From Streptomyces sp. ATexAB-D23 (lineage in GTDB: Bacteria > Actinomycetota > Actinomycetes > Streptomycetales > Streptomycetaceae): a stretch of DNA of 64,000 bases. Under the pieces are notes generated by a model. The model saw nothing but the letters and a program-made list of their open reading frames with translations, did not search any database and was not told the origin of the DNA. Positions 37,109 to 45,457 of this stretch are shown here, one piece after another. The translations under genes and the position numbers were made by a program. The stretch spans positions 62,001 to 126,000 of the forward strand of contig NZ_KB892057.1 in the NCBI RefSeq assembly GCF_000373645.1, given 5' to 3'. Within the stretch, counting starts at the first letter, position 1. Each line of letters starts with the position of its first letter.

Positions 37109-37373
37109 CGGGCCCCCGGGGGCGGCGGCCGACCCGTTTACCGAGCGGCCCGCGCGTGACCCGAATGGCCAGACGGGACGTACACGGTCGGGGCGCGCGG
37201 CGGAAAGCCGGAATACCCGGCGGGGAGCTGGGCACAACGGATGCAGGCGCGCGGTGATCCGGACACGGGGAGGGGCGATGCGGCGGCGTGCCCCGTTGCC
37301 GCGGGGCTGGGGTCGACTTATCGTCCCAGCACGACTCGCGAGCAAGATCACACTGCGTGAAGGGGCCGCGGCC

Positions 37374-38093
37374 ATGGTGGAGAAGAAGGCAGCCGCACGG
37401 AAGACGGCGGCGGCCGACAAGGCGCCCGCCAAGAAAGCCGCGGCGAAGAAGGCGCCCGCGAAGAAGGCAGCCGGGAAGTCCACGGGCAAGTCCGCCGGGA
37501 AGTCTGCCGGGAAAGCCGCAGCCAAGAAGACCCCGGCCGGGACTCCGGCCGGGGAGGGGTCGAAGACCACGGGGGCGGCGCAGGCCGCCGAGCAGACGGG
37601 AGCCCACACGGTGGTAGCCAAGAAGAGCGCGGCCAGCACCCGCACCGCGGACGCGAGCACGGCACCCGTGCCGCCTGCCCGGGTCGCCACGGCGCCGGGG
37701 GAGCTGGCCGTACGGCCGGGTGAGGACCCCTGGACGCCGGAAGAGGTCGCGGCCGCGCGCACCGAGCTGACCAGCGAGAGCACCCGGCTGCGCAACGAGC
37801 TGGAGGCCTCGGGTCTGGCGCTGGCCGGGCTGATGCGGGACTCCGGCGACGGGGCGGGCGACGACGAGGCCGACACCGGCACCAAGAACATCACCCGCGA
37901 GCACGAGATGCAGCTCGCCGCCAACGCCCAGGAGATGCTGGACCAGACCGAGCGGGCGCTGGCCCGGCTGGAGGCCGGTACGTACGGGCTCTGCGAGGTC
38001 TGCGGCAACCCGATCGGCAAGGCGCGGATGCAGGCGTTCCCCCGGGCCACCCTCTGTGTCGAGGACAAACAGAAGCAGGAGCGACGAGGCTGA
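37374..38093 (+). CDS. TraR/DksA family protein with Lys/Ala-rich N-terminal tail
   Basis: A 239-residue protein. Residues 1-65 are Lys/Ala-rich with AAKKAPAKK-type repeats, like histone H1 or the C-tail of mycobacterial HupB, so they may bind DNA or RNA. The C-terminal about 110 residues are TraR/DksA-like: a coiled coil (WTPEEVAAARTELTSESTRL) and a zinc-finger region with Cys207-X2-Cys210 and Cys228, but the fourth ligand position is Asp231 (CVED). DksA proteins bind RNA polymerase. The ATG at 37374 has GAAGGGG 8 nt upstream. lspA follows after 57 nt. Confidence 0.9.
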   Translation: MVEKKAAARKTAAADKAPAKKAAAKKAPAKKAAGKSTGKSAGKSAGKAAAKKTPAGTPAGEGSKTTGAAQAAEQTGAHTVVAKKSAASTRTADASTAPVPPARVATAPGELAVRPGEDPWTPEEVAAARTELTSESTRLRNELEASGLALAGLMRDSGDGAGDDEADTGTKNITREHEMQLAANAQEMLDQTERALARLEAGTYGLCEVCGNPIGKARMQAFPRATLCVEDKQKQERRG

Positions 38094-38150
38094 TCCGCAC
38101 TGGTGTGCCGTACCCTCGTTCTCTGTCGGGAACTAGCTTGAGGGACTCAC

Positions 38151-38828
38151 GTGGCAGAGGCGGAGCGCATCATCGGTACGCCGGACATCACCGGGGTTGA
38201 GGGAAGCGGAGAGACCGGGCCGGACGGCGCGGCCGCTTCCCCGGACGCCGTCACGCCGGACGGGCAGGACACCGGCGCGACCGCGGCCGACGCCGATGCG
38301 GGCGCGGACGCGGAAGCGGCGGTCGACCGGTCGCCGGCCGCTCGCCGGCGCCGGATCATCCTGCTCTTCTGCGTCGCCGTCGTCGCCTATCTGCTCGACC
38401 TCGGCAGCAAGATGCTCGTCGTGGCGAAGCTGGAGCACCAGGAGCCGATCGAGCTGCTCGGCGACTGGCTCAAGCTCGACGCCATCCGCAACGCGGGCGC
38501 CGCGTTCGGGATCGGCGAGGCCTTCACGATCATCTTCACGATCATCGCGGCGACCGTCATCGTGGTGATCGCGCGGCTCGCGCGCAAGCTGTACAGCCTG
38601 CCGTGGGCCGTCGCGCTCGGTCTGCTGCTCGGCGGGGCGCTCGGCAACCTCACCGACCGCATCTTCCGCGCGCCGGGCGTGTTCGAGGGCGCGGTGGTGG
38701 ACTTCATCGCCCCCGCCCACTTCGCCGTCTTCAACCTCGCCGACTCCGCGATCGTCTGCGGCGGCATCCTGATCGTCCTCCTCTCCTTCAAGGGCCTGGA
38801 CCCCGACGGCACCGTGCACAAGGACTAG
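38151..38828 (+). CDS. lspA: lipoprotein signal peptidase LspA
   Basis: LspA, 225 residues, cleaves lipoprotein signal peptides in the membrane. A disordered acidic/Ala-rich N-terminus of about 60 residues precedes four membrane segments. The catalytic aspartates lie in GNLTDRIFR (about residue 168) and FNLADSAIVCGG (about 198), with AIRNAGAAFGIG before them. The GTG at 38151 has GAGGGA upstream. rluD-like follows after 23 nt. Confidence 0.95.
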   Translation: MAEAERIIGTPDITGVEGSGETGPDGAAASPDAVTPDGQDTGATAADADAGADAEAAVDRSPAARRRRIILLFCVAVVAYLLDLGSKMLVVAKLEHQEPIELLGDWLKLDAIRNAGAAFGIGEAFTIIFTIIAATVIVVIARLARKLYSLPWAVALGLLLGGALGNLTDRIFRAPGVFEGAVVDFIAPAHFAVFNLADSAIVCGGILIVLLSFKGLDPDGTVHKD

Positions 38829-38839
38829 TAAGGGCAAGG

Positions 38840-38845
38840 CATACT
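38840..38845 (+). promoter_or_regulatory. candidate leaderless -10 box before rluD-like gene
   Basis: CATACT ends 6 nt before the GTG at 38852. The ribosome site AAGG is 12 nt away, too far to be convincing. Confidence 0.35.
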
Positions 38846-38851
38846 CGACAG

Positions 38852-39793
38852 GTGAGTACGCAACCCGAGGTCCGCACCCTGCCCGTCCCCGATGGCCTGG
38901 AGGGCGAGCGCGTCGACGCCGCCATTTCCCGGATGTTCGGTTTCTCCCGCACCAAGGCCGCCGATCTGGCCGCTGCCGGGAAGGTGCAGGTGGACGGCTC
39001 GGTGGTCGGGAAGTCCGAGCGGGTGCACGGCGGTGCCTGGCTCGAAGTGGAGATGCCGCAGGCCCCCGCACCCGTGCAGATCGTCGCCGAGCCCGTCGAG
39101 GGCATGGAGATCGTGCACGACGACGACGACATCGTCGTGATCGCGAAGCCGGTCGGCGTCGCCGCGCACCCCAGCCCCGGCTGGACCGGCACCACCGTCA
39201 TCGGCGGCCTCGCCGCCGCCGGCTACCGGATCTCGACCTCGGGCGCCGCCGAGCGCCAGGGCATCGTCCACCGTCTCGACGTCGGGACCTCCGGGCTGAT
39301 GGTCGTCGCCAAGTCGGAGCGCGCCTACACCCTGCTGAAGGCCCAGTTCCGCGACCGGGTCGTGGAGAAGAAGTACAACGCGCTGGTCCAGGGCCACCCG
39401 GACCCGATGAGCGGCACCATCGACGCGCCCATCGGCCGCCACCCCAACCACGACTACAAGTGGGCGGTCGTCGCGGACGGCAAGGCATCGGTGACGCACT
39501 ACGACCTGATCGAGGCGTACCGGGCCGCCAGCCTCCTGGACATCAAGCTGGAGACCGGCCGCACCCACCAGATCCGGGTGCACATGTCCGCCCACCGGCA
39601 CCCCTGCGTCGGTGACCTCACCTACGGCGCCGACCCGACCATGGCCAAGCGCCTCGGCCTGACCCGGCAGTGGCTGCACGCGGTCAAGCTCGGCTTCGAG
39701 CACCCCTCGGACGGCCGCTGGGTCGAGTTCACCAGCTCCTACCCCGACGACCTCCAGCAGGCGCTGGACCGTATTGCCGCGGAGAGCGAATGA
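38852..39793 (+). CDS. RluA/RluD family pseudouridine synthase
   Basis: A 313-residue pseudouridine synthase, probably for 23S rRNA. It has an N-terminal S4 RNA-binding domain (RVDAAISRMFGFSRTKAADLA) and the catalytic HRLDVGTSGLMVVAK motif with Asp143. Later motifs are KKYNALVQG and ETGRTHQIRVHMSAHRHP. The GTG at 38852 lies 23 nt after lspA. Its stop overlaps the GNAT start as ATGA. Confidence 0.95.
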   Translation: MSTQPEVRTLPVPDGLEGERVDAAISRMFGFSRTKAADLAAAGKVQVDGSVVGKSERVHGGAWLEVEMPQAPAPVQIVAEPVEGMEIVHDDDDIVVIAKPVGVAAHPSPGWTGTTVIGGLAAAGYRISTSGAAERQGIVHRLDVGTSGLMVVAKSERAYTLLKAQFRDRVVEKKYNALVQGHPDPMSGTIDAPIGRHPNHDYKWAVVADGKASVTHYDLIEAYRAASLLDIKLETGRTHQIRVHMSAHRHPCVGDLTYGADPTMAKRLGLTRQWLHAVKLGFEHPSDGRWVEFTSSYPDDLQQALDRIAAESE

Positions 39794-40266
39794 CCCCCAG
39801 GCCCCCGTGGTACGTCACCCGTACCGTCACCGACGAGCAGGACCGCGCCGCGTGCTTCCAGCTCCGCAAGGACGTCTTCGTCGGTGAGCAGAACGTGCCC
39901 GAGGAGATCGAGTACGACGCCCACGACGCCGACGCGGTGCACGTGATCGCGGTCGCGGCCGACGGCACCGCGCTCGGTACCGGGCGGCTGCTGCACGGCC
40001 AGGCCGCCGCGGGCCACACGGGCGGCGACCCGGCGGTCGGCTCGCTGGGCCGGCTCGCGGTGAGCAAGGACGCGCGCGGGCTCGGCGTCGGCGCCGCGCT
40101 GGTGCGGGCCATAGAGGACGCGGCCCGGGACAACGGCCTGGCCGCCGTCGACCTGCACGCCCAGACGCACGCGCTGCGCTTCTACGAGCGCCTCGGCTAT
40201 GTGGCGTACGGCCCCGAGTTCACCGACGCCGGCATTCCGCACCGGGCGATGCGCCGGACGATCTGA
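39790..40266 (+). CDS. GNAT family N-acetyltransferase (ElaA-like)
   Basis: A 158-residue acetyltransferase. The segment VRxxVFVxEQ-like LRKDVFVGEQNVPEEIEYD is the ElaA/YjcF-type start, and the acetyl-CoA loop is GRLAVSKDARGLGVGAALV. The C-terminus has RFYERLGYVAYGPEF. The substrate is unknown. It overlaps the rluD-like gene by 4 nt. Confidence 0.93.
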   Translation: MTPRPPWYVTRTVTDEQDRAACFQLRKDVFVGEQNVPEEIEYDAHDADAVHVIAVAADGTALGTGRLLHGQAAAGHTGGDPAVGSLGRLAVSKDARGLGVGAALVRAIEDAARDNGLAAVDLHAQTHALRFYERLGYVAYGPEFTDAGIPHRAMRRTI

Positions 40267-40373
40267 CGCCCCGCCGCACCCCCTGAACCCGGGGCCGGCC
40301 GGGCGCATGGCAGGGTAAAGGGCATCGGCCGAGCGGAGACCGGGCCCGGCCGGAGCGCTTCGGAAGGCACCCC

Positions 40374-41960
40374 GTGGACCAGATGACCCTGCTCTTCCTG
40401 CTGTTGCTCGGAGCTGTGGTCACGGTTCCGCTCGGGGACCGTCTCAAGCTGCCCGCGCCGGTGCTGATGACGCTCCTGGGCGTCCTGATGGCCTTCGCCA
40501 GCTTCGTGCCGAAGGTGGACATTCCGCCGGAGATCATCCTCCCCGCGCTGCTGCCCCCGCTGCTCTACGCCTCCGTCCAGCGCACCTCCTGGCGGCAGTT
40601 CGCCGCCAACAAGCGGCCCATCTTCCTGCTGGCCGTCGCGCTGGTCTTCCTGACGACGGCGGCCGTCGCCGCGGTGGCCAACGCGATCGTCCCCGGACTG
40701 CCCATCGCCGCCGCCGTCGCGCTCGGCGCGCTCGTCGCACCCCCCGACCCGGTCGCCGCCACCGCCGTCGCGGGCTCGGTCGGGCTGCCCCGCAGGCTCG
40801 TCTCCATCCTGGAGGGCGAGGGGCTGTTCAACGACGTCACCGCGATCGTGCTGTACCACGTGGCCATCGCGGCGGCGGTCAGCGGCACCTTCTCGCTGCC
40901 CGAGGCGTTCGGCCTGCTGGTCCTGTCCGCCGTCGTCGCCGTCGCGGTCGGTGTCGCGCTCGGCTGGATCACCATCAAGCTCATGGGGCTGCTCGGTGAC
41001 GCCACCCTCCAGGTCGGCCTGACCCTGCTGGTGCCGTTCATCAGCTACGTACTCGCCGAGGAGCTGATGGGCTCCGGCGTGCTCGCCGTCCTGACCACCG
41101 CGCTCTTCCTCGCCGAGCACACCGCGGACGCCGACGACGTGCTGGGCCGGCTCACCGGACGCACCTTCTGGGAGATCGTCGACACCCTCGTCACCGGTGT
41201 CGCCTTCGGGCTGATCGGGCTCGAACTGCACAACGTGTTCGGTACGGCCGACGGGCGCGAGCTGGAGATGGCCGGCTGGGCGCTCGCCGTCGTCGCGGTC
41301 GTCGTCGGCGTACGGCTGCTGTACCTGCTACCGGCGACCTGGCTGGCCAAACGGCTGCACACCCGGCGGGACGTCAGCGAGGAGATCCCCACCAGCTGGC
41401 GCGAGACGGTCATCATGTGGTGGGCCGGGATGCGCGGGGTGGCCTCCGTCGCCCTGGCGCTCGCGATCCCGCTGGAGACGGACGACGGCCGGCCCTTCCC
41501 AGGCCGCGACGAGATCGTCTTCATCGCCTTCGCCGTGATCATGGTGACCCTGGTCTTCCAGGGCCTGACGCTGCCGTGGCTGGTGCGCCGGCTGGGCGTG
41601 CGCGCGGACACGGACGCCGAGGCGGCCCTGGAGAAGGACCTCGCCATACGGGCGGCCAAGGCGGCCAGGCAGCGGCTCAAGGAGATCGAGGAGACCGAGG
41701 ACTTCCCGGAGGAGGTCACCGAGCGGCTGCACCGGCTCGCCTACGACGTGGGGGCGAGGATCAGCCCCGAGATGGTCGACGACGAGCGGCGCGACGCCTA
41801 CGCGAAGCGCGCCGAGCGCTTCCAGGCGGTCAGCCGCGTCCAGCGCGAGATGATGTCGGCCGCCCGCCACGCCGTGCTCTCCGCCCGCAGCGAGCCCGGC
41901 GCCGACCCCGAGGTCGTGGACCGGGTCCTGCGGCAGCTGGACGTACGCAGCCTGCGCTGA
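40374..41960 (+). CDS. Na+/H+ (cation:proton) antiporter, CPA1/NhaP-like
   Basis: A 528-residue antiporter with about 12 membrane segments. CPA1 motifs are LVAPPDPVAATAVAGS and ILEGEGLFNDVTAIVLY, and a later MRGVASVALALAIP. The last about 120 residues form a charged cytoplasmic tail (EIEETEDFPEEVTERLHRLAYDV). It should exchange Na+ or K+ for protons. The GTG at 40374 follows a GGAAGG site. It converges with the MscS gene across 24 nt. Confidence 0.94.
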   Translation: MDQMTLLFLLLLGAVVTVPLGDRLKLPAPVLMTLLGVLMAFASFVPKVDIPPEIILPALLPPLLYASVQRTSWRQFAANKRPIFLLAVALVFLTTAAVAAVANAIVPGLPIAAAVALGALVAPPDPVAATAVAGSVGLPRRLVSILEGEGLFNDVTAIVLYHVAIAAAVSGTFSLPEAFGLLVLSAVVAVAVGVALGWITIKLMGLLGDATLQVGLTLLVPFISYVLAEELMGSGVLAVLTTALFLAEHTADADDVLGRLTGRTFWEIVDTLVTGVAFGLIGLELHNVFGTADGRELEMAGWALAVVAVVVGVRLLYLLPATWLAKRLHTRRDVSEEIPTSWRETVIMWWAGMRGVASVALALAIPLETDDGRPFPGRDEIVFIAFAVIMVTLVFQGLTLPWLVRRLGVRADTDAEAALEKDLAIRAAKAARQRLKEIEETEDFPEEVTERLHRLAYDVGARISPEMVDDERRDAYAKRAERFQAVSRVQREMMSAARHAVLSARSEPGADPEVVDRVLRQLDVRSLR

Positions 41961-41984
41961 CCCCGGCCGCCCGGGGGCGGGCCG

Positions 41985-43109
41985 TCAGCCGCGTCCCGTG
42001 CGCGGGGCCCTGCCCCAGCCCGCCGGATTCTCCGCCCGGCCGTTCGCGGAGGGCCCCGGGATCTCGGGCGGGAGCGCCGCGGGCGACGTCGCGACCCGCG
42101 GCAGCGCGTACGGGTGGTGGTCGCGCAGCCAGCCGATCATCTGCTCGCGGACCGCGCAGCGCGCCGTCCAGAGATCGCCCGAGTCCTTCGCCGTGACGAC
42201 CGCGCGCACCTGGATCGTGGTGGGCGTGGTGTCCGTGACCGCGAGCGACCAGTCCCGGCCGTCCCAGGCGGCGCATTCGCCGAGGATGTCCCGCAGCCGG
42301 TCGCGCATCGCCTCGATGGGCGCCGCGTGGTCGAGGTGGAAGAAGACCGCGCCGGTCATCTGCACACCACCGCGCGACCAGTTCTCGAAGGGCTTGCCCG
42401 TGAAGTAGGAGACCGGCATGGTGATCCGCCGCTCGTCCCACGTCCGCACGGCGAGGAAGGTCAGCGTGATCTCCTCGATGGTGCCCCACTCCTCGTCCAC
42501 CACCACGGTGTCCCCGATCCGCACCATGTCGCCGAACGCGATCTGGAGTCCGGCGAAGAGATTGCCGAGCGTGGACTGGGCGGCGACACCGGCGACGATG
42601 CCGAGGAGACCGGCCGAGGCCAGCATCGAGGTGCCGACCGTCTGCATCGCGGGGAACGTCAGCAGCATCGCGGCCACCGCGACGGTCGCCACCACCGCGA
42701 CGACCACGCGCTGGATCAGCGTCACCTGCGTACGCACCCGGCGCACCCGGGCCGGGTCCCGGTTGTGGGCCGCCGCGTAGCGCGCGTACACCGAGTCCAC
42801 CACCGCGACGGCGATCCGCACCACCAGCCAGGCCGAAGCGCCGATCAGCACCAGCGTCAGCAGCCGGCCGATGCCCACCCGGTGGTCCCGGACCGCGCCG
42901 AGCCCGGTGTGGGCGTACGTGCCGCGCAGCAGGGCCGCGCACATGACCAGCTGGAACGGTATCCGGCAGCGCCGCAGCAGGCCCCACAGCGGGGTCTCGT
43001 GATGCCGGGCGTCGGCGCGCCTGAGCAGCAGGTCGAGCAGCCAGCCCGCCGCCAGCGTGATCACGATCGAACCGCCGAGGACGATCAGCGGCCGCAGAAC
43101 GTTCTCCAT
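41985..43109 (-). CDS. MscS family mechanosensitive channel
   Basis: A 374-residue MscS-type channel that releases solutes on osmotic down-shock. Three to four membrane segments precede the pore helix region (SMLASAGLLGIVAGVAAQSTLGNLFAGLQIAF), followed by the beta domain (GDMVRIGDTVVVDEEWGTIEEITLTFLAVRTWDERRI) and the C-terminal MscS domain. The ATG at 43109 has GGAGAG 7 nt upstream, so I chose it over the ATG at 43124. The next gene is divergent, 46 nt away. Confidence 0.94.
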   Translation of the reverse strand: MENVLRPLIVLGGSIVITLAAGWLLDLLLRRADARHHETPLWGLLRRCRIPFQLVMCAALLRGTYAHTGLGAVRDHRVGIGRLLTLVLIGASAWLVVRIAVAVVDSVYARYAAAHNRDPARVRRVRTQVTLIQRVVVAVVATVAVAAMLLTFPAMQTVGTSMLASAGLLGIVAGVAAQSTLGNLFAGLQIAFGDMVRIGDTVVVDEEWGTIEEITLTFLAVRTWDERRITMPVSYFTGKPFENWSRGGVQMTGAVFFHLDHAAPIEAMRDRLRDILGECAAWDGRDWSLAVTDTTPTTIQVRAVVTAKDSGDLWTARCAVREQMIGWLRDHHPYALPRVATSPAALPPEIPGPSANGRAENPAGWGRAPRTGRG

Positions 43110-43155
43110 GCTGTCGCTCTCCATCCCTTCGAACGCAACTGGCACCATGGGCCTC

Positions 43156-43725
43156 ATGAACATCATGCTTTTCCACTCGATGTACGGTCTGCGCCCTGCG
43201 GTCCACGCGGCAGCCGACCGGCTGCGCGCCGCCGGGCACGAGGTGCGCGTGCCCGATCTCTTCGAGGGCCACACCTTCGAATCGGTGGAGGAAGCGGAGG
43301 CGTTCCGGGAGGAGACCGGCAAGGAGGAGCTGCTGAAGCGGGCCGTGCTGGCCGCCGCGCCCTACTCCGACCAGGGCCTGGTGTACGCCGGCTTCTCGCT
43401 CGGCGCCTCGGTCGCGCAGACGCTGGCCCTCGGTGACGCGAAGGCGCGCGGGCTGCTGCTCTTCCACGGCACGTCGGACATCGCCGAGAACGCCTCCGTG
43501 GACGAGCTGCCCGTACAGCTGCACGTCGCCGATCCGGACCCGTACGAGACGCACGACTGGCTGAACTCGTGGTACCTGGAGATGCAGCGCACCGGGGCGG
43601 ACGTCGAGGTCTACCGCTACCCGGGCGCCGGGCACCTGTTCACCGACGCGGAGCTGCCGGACTTCGACCAGGCGGCGGCGGAGCTGGCCTGGAAGGTCGC
43701 GATCGGGTTCCTCGCCACGCTGTGA
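43156..43725 (+). CDS. dienelactone hydrolase family protein
   Basis: A 189-residue alpha/beta hydrolase of the dienelactone hydrolase family. The nucleophile elbow is GFSLGAS, with Ser where dienelactone hydrolase itself has Cys. The later HVADPDPYETHDW and PGAGHLF supply the Asp and His. The substrate is unknown. I chose the ATG at 43156, which starts the first strand (NIMLFHS); an ATG at 43147 is possible, and neither has a ribosome site. Confidence 0.9.
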   Translation: MNIMLFHSMYGLRPAVHAAADRLRAAGHEVRVPDLFEGHTFESVEEAEAFREETGKEELLKRAVLAAAPYSDQGLVYAGFSLGASVAQTLALGDAKARGLLLFHGTSDIAENASVDELPVQLHVADPDPYETHDWLNSWYLEMQRTGADVEVYRYPGAGHLFTDAELPDFDQAAAELAWKVAIGFLATL

Positions 43726-43730
43726 CGGGC

Positions 43731-43765
43731 GATGGGCTCCGCGCGGTGGCCGCGCGGAGCCCATC
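43731..43765. terminator. bidirectional terminator hairpin
   Basis: Perfect 16-bp arms (GATGGGCTCCGCGCGG) with a 3-nt loop between the convergent hydrolase and DsbA-like genes. Confidence 0.88.
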
Positions 43766-43783
43766 CGGGAGGTGCGGGGCGGA

Positions 43784-44629
43784 TCAGCCCTTCAGGGCGG
43801 CGGTGATCGCCTTGTTGAAGGACTCCACGCTCATCGGCGCGTTGTCGCTGCCCTCCTCGGTGAGCTTCTTGCCGTCCATGACGAGCGAGGGCGTGCCGGT
43901 CACCTCGTCCTTGTTGTTGTCGAACGTCTCGGACATCTTCAGGGCCCACGCGTCGAACGTGCCGTCCTTGACGGCGTTCTGGAAGGTCTTGTTGCCCTTG
44001 AGGGAGTCCACCGAGTCGGCGACCTTGATCAGGTAGCTGTCGTCCTTGAACTTGTCGTCGGACTCCTCGGGGTGGAAATCGGCGGAGTAGAGCGCGCTCT
44101 TGTAGTCCAGGAAGGCGTCCTGGCTCACGTTCAGCGCCGCGCCGAGCGCGCTCAGCGCGTTCTTGGAGCCCTCGCCGCGGTTGCCGATGACGCCGTCGCC
44201 GAGGCTGTCGCCGTCGATGAACGACGCACCGATGTACTGGATCTTGTACTTGCCGTCCTCGACGTCCTTGGCGAGGGCCGGGCCGACGGTCTGCTCGAAG
44301 GACGCGCAGATCGGGCAGCGGGAGTCCTCGTACAGCTTCAGGGTCTTCTTCGCGCTGTCCTTGCCGATGACGACGGTGGTGCCGTTCTCGCCCGAGGTGT
44401 TCTTGGGCGCGGTCACCGACTTCTCGTCCTTGAGGGACTCCCAGTGGGACGGCTTGTTCATCTCCATCACGGCGTAGCTGATGCCGGCGACGACGGCGAG
44501 GCCGGCGACGACCGAGACGCCGACGACGAGCTGCCGGCGGGCCTTGTCCTTCTTCGCCTGGCGCTCGCGTTCGGCGCGCAGGCGCTCGCGGGCGGCGGAC
44601 TTGTTGGCCTGGCTGTTGCGCTTGCTCAT
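43784..44629 (-). CDS. membrane-anchored DsbA-like thiol oxidoreductase
   Basis: A 281-residue protein. A Lys/Arg-rich cytoplasmic N-terminus leads to one membrane segment (about residues 34-55), then an extracytoplasmic thioredoxin/DsbA-fold domain with the active site C105-P-I-C108 (EDSRCPICASF) and the cis-proline region VTGTPSLVMDGK. It should handle disulfides outside the cell. The ATG at 44629 has GGAG upstream. A membrane protein gene lies just upstream on the same strand. Confidence 0.94.
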   Translation of the reverse strand: MSKRNSQANKSAARERLRAERERQAKKDKARRQLVVGVSVVAGLAVVAGISYAVMEMNKPSHWESLKDEKSVTAPKNTSGENGTTVVIGKDSAKKTLKLYEDSRCPICASFEQTVGPALAKDVEDGKYKIQYIGASFIDGDSLGDGVIGNRGEGSKNALSALGAALNVSQDAFLDYKSALYSADFHPEESDDKFKDDSYLIKVADSVDSLKGNKTFQNAVKDGTFDAWALKMSETFDNNKDEVTGTPSLVMDGKKLTEEGSDNAPMSVESFNKAITAALKG

Positions 44630-44677
44630 GGGGGTGTCTCCGTGGGGTGGGTGGTCTGCGGTACGGGGTCGCGGTGC

Positions 44678-45415
44678 TCAGGCGGCACAGGCGCCGAGCG
44701 GCGGTCCCCTCCGCCCCACGGAGTGCACGAGGAGGCGGGCGTGGACGAGCAGATGCGGCCGGGGCGCGGCGGCGAGCGCCTCGCGGTGTACGGAGCGGCC
44801 GGCCGTTGCCACCACGGCCACCGCGGTCAGCAGCGGGCGGAACGCCAGCAGCGCGCACGCCCCCAGCAGCCCCGCGAGCGCCAGCTCCCCGCGGTGCAGC
44901 CAGGCGGCGGCGAGCAGCCCGACCGACACATGGGCGGCCAGCAGCAGCCACGGGACCAGCGGGCCGGGGGAGGCGAGCAGCGCGGCGGCGCCCCGGCCGC
45001 CCGCGGTCACCGAGGCCAGCGGGGTGCCGACGTCACCGAGGTGCGGGGCACCGGCCCCGACCTCACCGCCGCCGCACAGCACATCGACGCCGACCGAGCG
45101 CAGCGGGCCCGCTATCGGGCCGCCCGCCGCCCCGTAACAGAGGTGCTGGCCGGTGGTGAAGAAGGTGTCGGCGGCCAGCTCAAGCGGAACCAGCAGCCCG
45201 GCGATCGCCCCGAATCCGCGCTGCCGGCCGGCCAGCGCGTAGGCGGCGGCGAAGACCGCGCCGGCCAGCATGGCGATCGGGACCAGCGGCAGCGGGGCCT
45301 GGGAGAGCAGCACATGGGACGCGGCGGAGAGCGTCACGACGAGCGCTGTGAAAAGCGCCGCGCGTGCCGCTCTGAGCTGCGTCCCGGATATGTCCATCGC
45401 CCAGGAGTGTCGCAT
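44678..45415 (-). CDS. integral membrane protein of unknown function
   Basis: A 245-residue membrane protein with about five hydrophobic segments, rich in Ala/Leu/Val/Gly, and a conserved-looking loop with two Cys (GQHLCYGAAGG and VDVLCGGGEVG). I do not recognise a family. It is followed by the DsbA-like gene after 48 nt on the same strand, so it may be a partner in extracytoplasmic redox chemistry; this is inference. The ATG at 45415 has a weak AGG; an ATG at 45397 is an alternative. Confidence 0.75.
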   Translation of the reverse strand: MRHSWAMDISGTQLRAARAALFTALVVTLSAASHVLLSQAPLPLVPIAMLAGAVFAAAYALAGRQRGFGAIAGLLVPLELAADTFFTTGQHLCYGAAGGPIAGPLRSVGVDVLCGGGEVGAGAPHLGDVGTPLASVTAGGRGAAALLASPGPLVPWLLLAAHVSVGLLAAAWLHRGELALAGLLGACALLAFRPLLTAVAVVATAGRSVHREALAAAPRPHLLVHARLLVHSVGRRGPPLGACAA

Positions 45416-45457
45416 GCGAACCTGTAAACGACTCCTAAAGCCCCTGCGGCTCCGTGC

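Noticed and set aside
41961..41984. GC-rich inverted sequence between the antiporter and MscS genes as a terminator
   Set aside because: The arms are imperfect and the gap is only 24 nt; I could not support a real stem.
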